DNA of 64,000 nucleotides, taken from assembly GCA_032191485.1 (NCBI GenBank), contig JAVDOI010000011.1:5374298-5438297 (forward strand), given 5' to 3'. Under the pieces are notes generated by a model, which did not search any database, was not told the origin of the DNA, and saw nothing but the letters and a program-made list of their open reading frames with translations. Below are positions 62,601 through 64,000 of the stretch, in pieces (position 1 is the stretch's first letter; the number at the start of each line of letters is the position of its first letter). Source of the DNA: Leptoclinus maculatus. Lineage: Eukaryota > Chordata > Actinopteri > Perciformes > Stichaeidae. A program made the translations under genes and the position numbers.

Positions 62601-62929
62601 AGCCCAAACTGTTCAAAACATCACAAAATCGAATGGGCAGATTATCATAACATTAAGTGAATTTGTAATTTTCCCAGATTTTTGCCACTTTTGGTCATCA
62701 TGTGATCATTTCTTTAGCACCTCATGCTGTCATAAGAAACTTGTGCATGAAAGACAGTGCCCTCCTCCTCCCGCTGAATCAAAATATGACTGTGACTCAC
62801 AATTTAAAAAAGAAAGCCCGTAGATGCTGTCAATCTTCCAGCGTTGGCTTCTGTTTGAATCTCCCTTAAATCTCCAGTCCTGAGAGCTTACTCCAGCCAA
62901 AATCTGCCTCACCCGCTGCCTAACTTGTC

Positions 62930-63260
62930 TCTCATTTACTTTCTCAACTGTGCTCTATATCCTCCTCATCCTCCCATCCATCCCTTCATCCATCCCCCAG
63001 ACGCTTGAAATCCTCTCTTCCTCATTCTTTCCTGCTGTATTTTTTCATCTTTATTTTTGCTTTATCTGATCACTGCAATCCCTCTTTCCTTGATCCCCTC
63101 CTCCGCCCTCTTTCCATCCCTCCATCCACATTTCCAATCCTACCTTAGCCTTTCTATTTCTCGCATTAAATCCAATTCATCTCCTTGTTCCATCCCCAGG
63201 ATGCCCGCCCCATCTGGTCTCACTGTTTCTTTTTCATCCACGCATACATCTTCTCTATCA
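62930..63260 (+). repeat. Pyrimidine-rich tract
   Basis: CATCC/CCTCC-rich sequence; the 214-codon frame at 63,057-63,701 runs through it and through CA/GT arrays and is not coding-like. Confidence 0.65.
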
Positions 63261-63603
63261 AGTCAAGTCATTTATTTACAAAGCTTTGCCAACAAAGCTG
63301 CTTTGGGAAAAATTGTTTTACAGACGAAACAAATTAAACATTTGCATTCCTTCAATCTCGCCGTCCGTCCATTCATCCATCCACGTCTCCTCATTGTTTC
63401 ACACAAAATATTTCCCCGCCTCAACGGGTGCAGGTGCTTTCCATTACGTCCACACACACACATATGCACGTACAATACGTGCACACACACACACACACAT
63501 ACACAAACTTTGAAGTACAGGGCTTCATCAGATCCAAACCGCAGGAAGGGAGATGGCGGATCAGAGATAAGCCAGCAGCGTGGAGCCGTGCATGTTCACT
63601 CAT

Positions 63604-63627
63604 GTGTGTGTGTGTGTGTGTGTGTGT
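63604..63627 (+). repeat. Short (GT)n
   Basis: About 12 GT units; a CA run lies at 63,482-63,499. Confidence 0.9.
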
Positions 63628-63975
63628 CCTGCCATGGGAGCTTGACTCCTGGTGAGTTGGTTTGCTCTGTTACCAGCAGGCTGGTGGCTTTGATGTTGTG
63701 ACTTCAGTGTCTCGGGCTCGCTGGAGTAAAAAAACTGTGCAAATGGCAGTACAGCTAGATTTATTTCATTAGAGCTCAGTCAGTCTCATATATCCTCCAA
63801 CAGAAAATGAATTTTAGGAGGTCCAACAACTCAGATAAAATGTAAACCTTGTGTGATTTGATTGATGCTTTCGGTGAAAGCAGCACCAATTGAGGCTCCA
63901 ATCAAACCCTAAATCCTGCAGATATTAGTTTCTCTAGTGGTGGGAGATCCTTTTGCCCTCACAGACTTTTCGATG

Positions 63976-64000
63976 TAGGGTATGATATAGGGTATGATAT
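63976..64000 (+). repeat. 12-bp tandem repeat running off the window end
   Basis: TAGGGTATGATA repeats twice and continues past the boundary, so its length is unknown. Confidence 0.6.

Larger units (their letters stand above)
61538..64000. other. No gene seen
   Basis: Unique sequence, a repeat fragment, a pyrimidine tract and short CA/GT arrays, ending in a 12-bp tandem repeat. Confidence 0.45.

Noticed and set aside
63057..63701. Longest frame in the window (214 codons)
   Set aside because: Runs through a pyrimidine-rich tract and CA/GT arrays; no domain, no splice context.

Overview
This is vertebrate genomic DNA, almost certainly from a ray-finned (probably percomorph) fish. There are no bacterial-style gene arrays. 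Most of the sequence is non-coding and is studded with (CA)n/(GT)n microsatellites, with homopolymer C runs and with interspersed repeats of teleost type: a complete 752-bp non-autonomous hAT element with its 8-bp target duplication, a Tol2-like hAT fragment, a fossil Tc1-like transposase end, a tRNA-derived SINE and several short unnamed fish repeats. Family assignments of repeats rest on remembered sequence character, not on a database search.

No complete gene can be read. Most long open frames are translations of CA repeats or pyrimidine tracts. Exon-sized signals with good splice sites do exist. The best is a minus-strand exon at 22,030-21,937. It has a strong acceptor, an in-frame stop just before the ATG, a 20-residue signal peptide and a strong GTGAGT donor. 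About 2.1 kb upstream of it (24,153-24,189) three CCAAT boxes sit exactly 16 bp apart in a CpG-rich stretch, so a minus-strand secreted or membrane-protein gene probably begins near 24.1 kb and runs toward position 1 with large introns.

Upstream of that promoter, also on the minus strand, 33.3-26.9 kb holds candidate exons of another gene or of alternative transcripts: a 43-codon terminal exon (33,267-33,139), three phase-compatible exons (31,052-30,923, 30,402-30,316, 30,128-30,050), and a looser trio (29,468-29,372, 27,396-27,354, 26,957-26,893). On the plus strand a candidate C-terminal exon lies at 44,379-44,496 and a weaker exon-like block at 37,627-37,883. I recognise none of the proteins, so no gene symbols are given.

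Layout: 1-15 kb is repeat-rich sequence with several very long CA arrays; 15-24 kb is the inferred first introns and promoter of the minus-strand gene; 25-33 kb holds the minus-strand exon candidates among repeats; 33-45 kb is mostly non-coding with a Tc1 fossil and a poly-T/inverted-repeat cluster; 45-64 kb is non-coding with SINEs, a local duplication (59.1 and 61.4 kb) and several non-repetitive, homeodomain-site-rich blocks that could be conserved regulatory elements. Two compositional asymmetries stand out: every dinucleotide array longer than 45 bp is CA on the plus strand, and every long C homopolymer has C on the plus strand.
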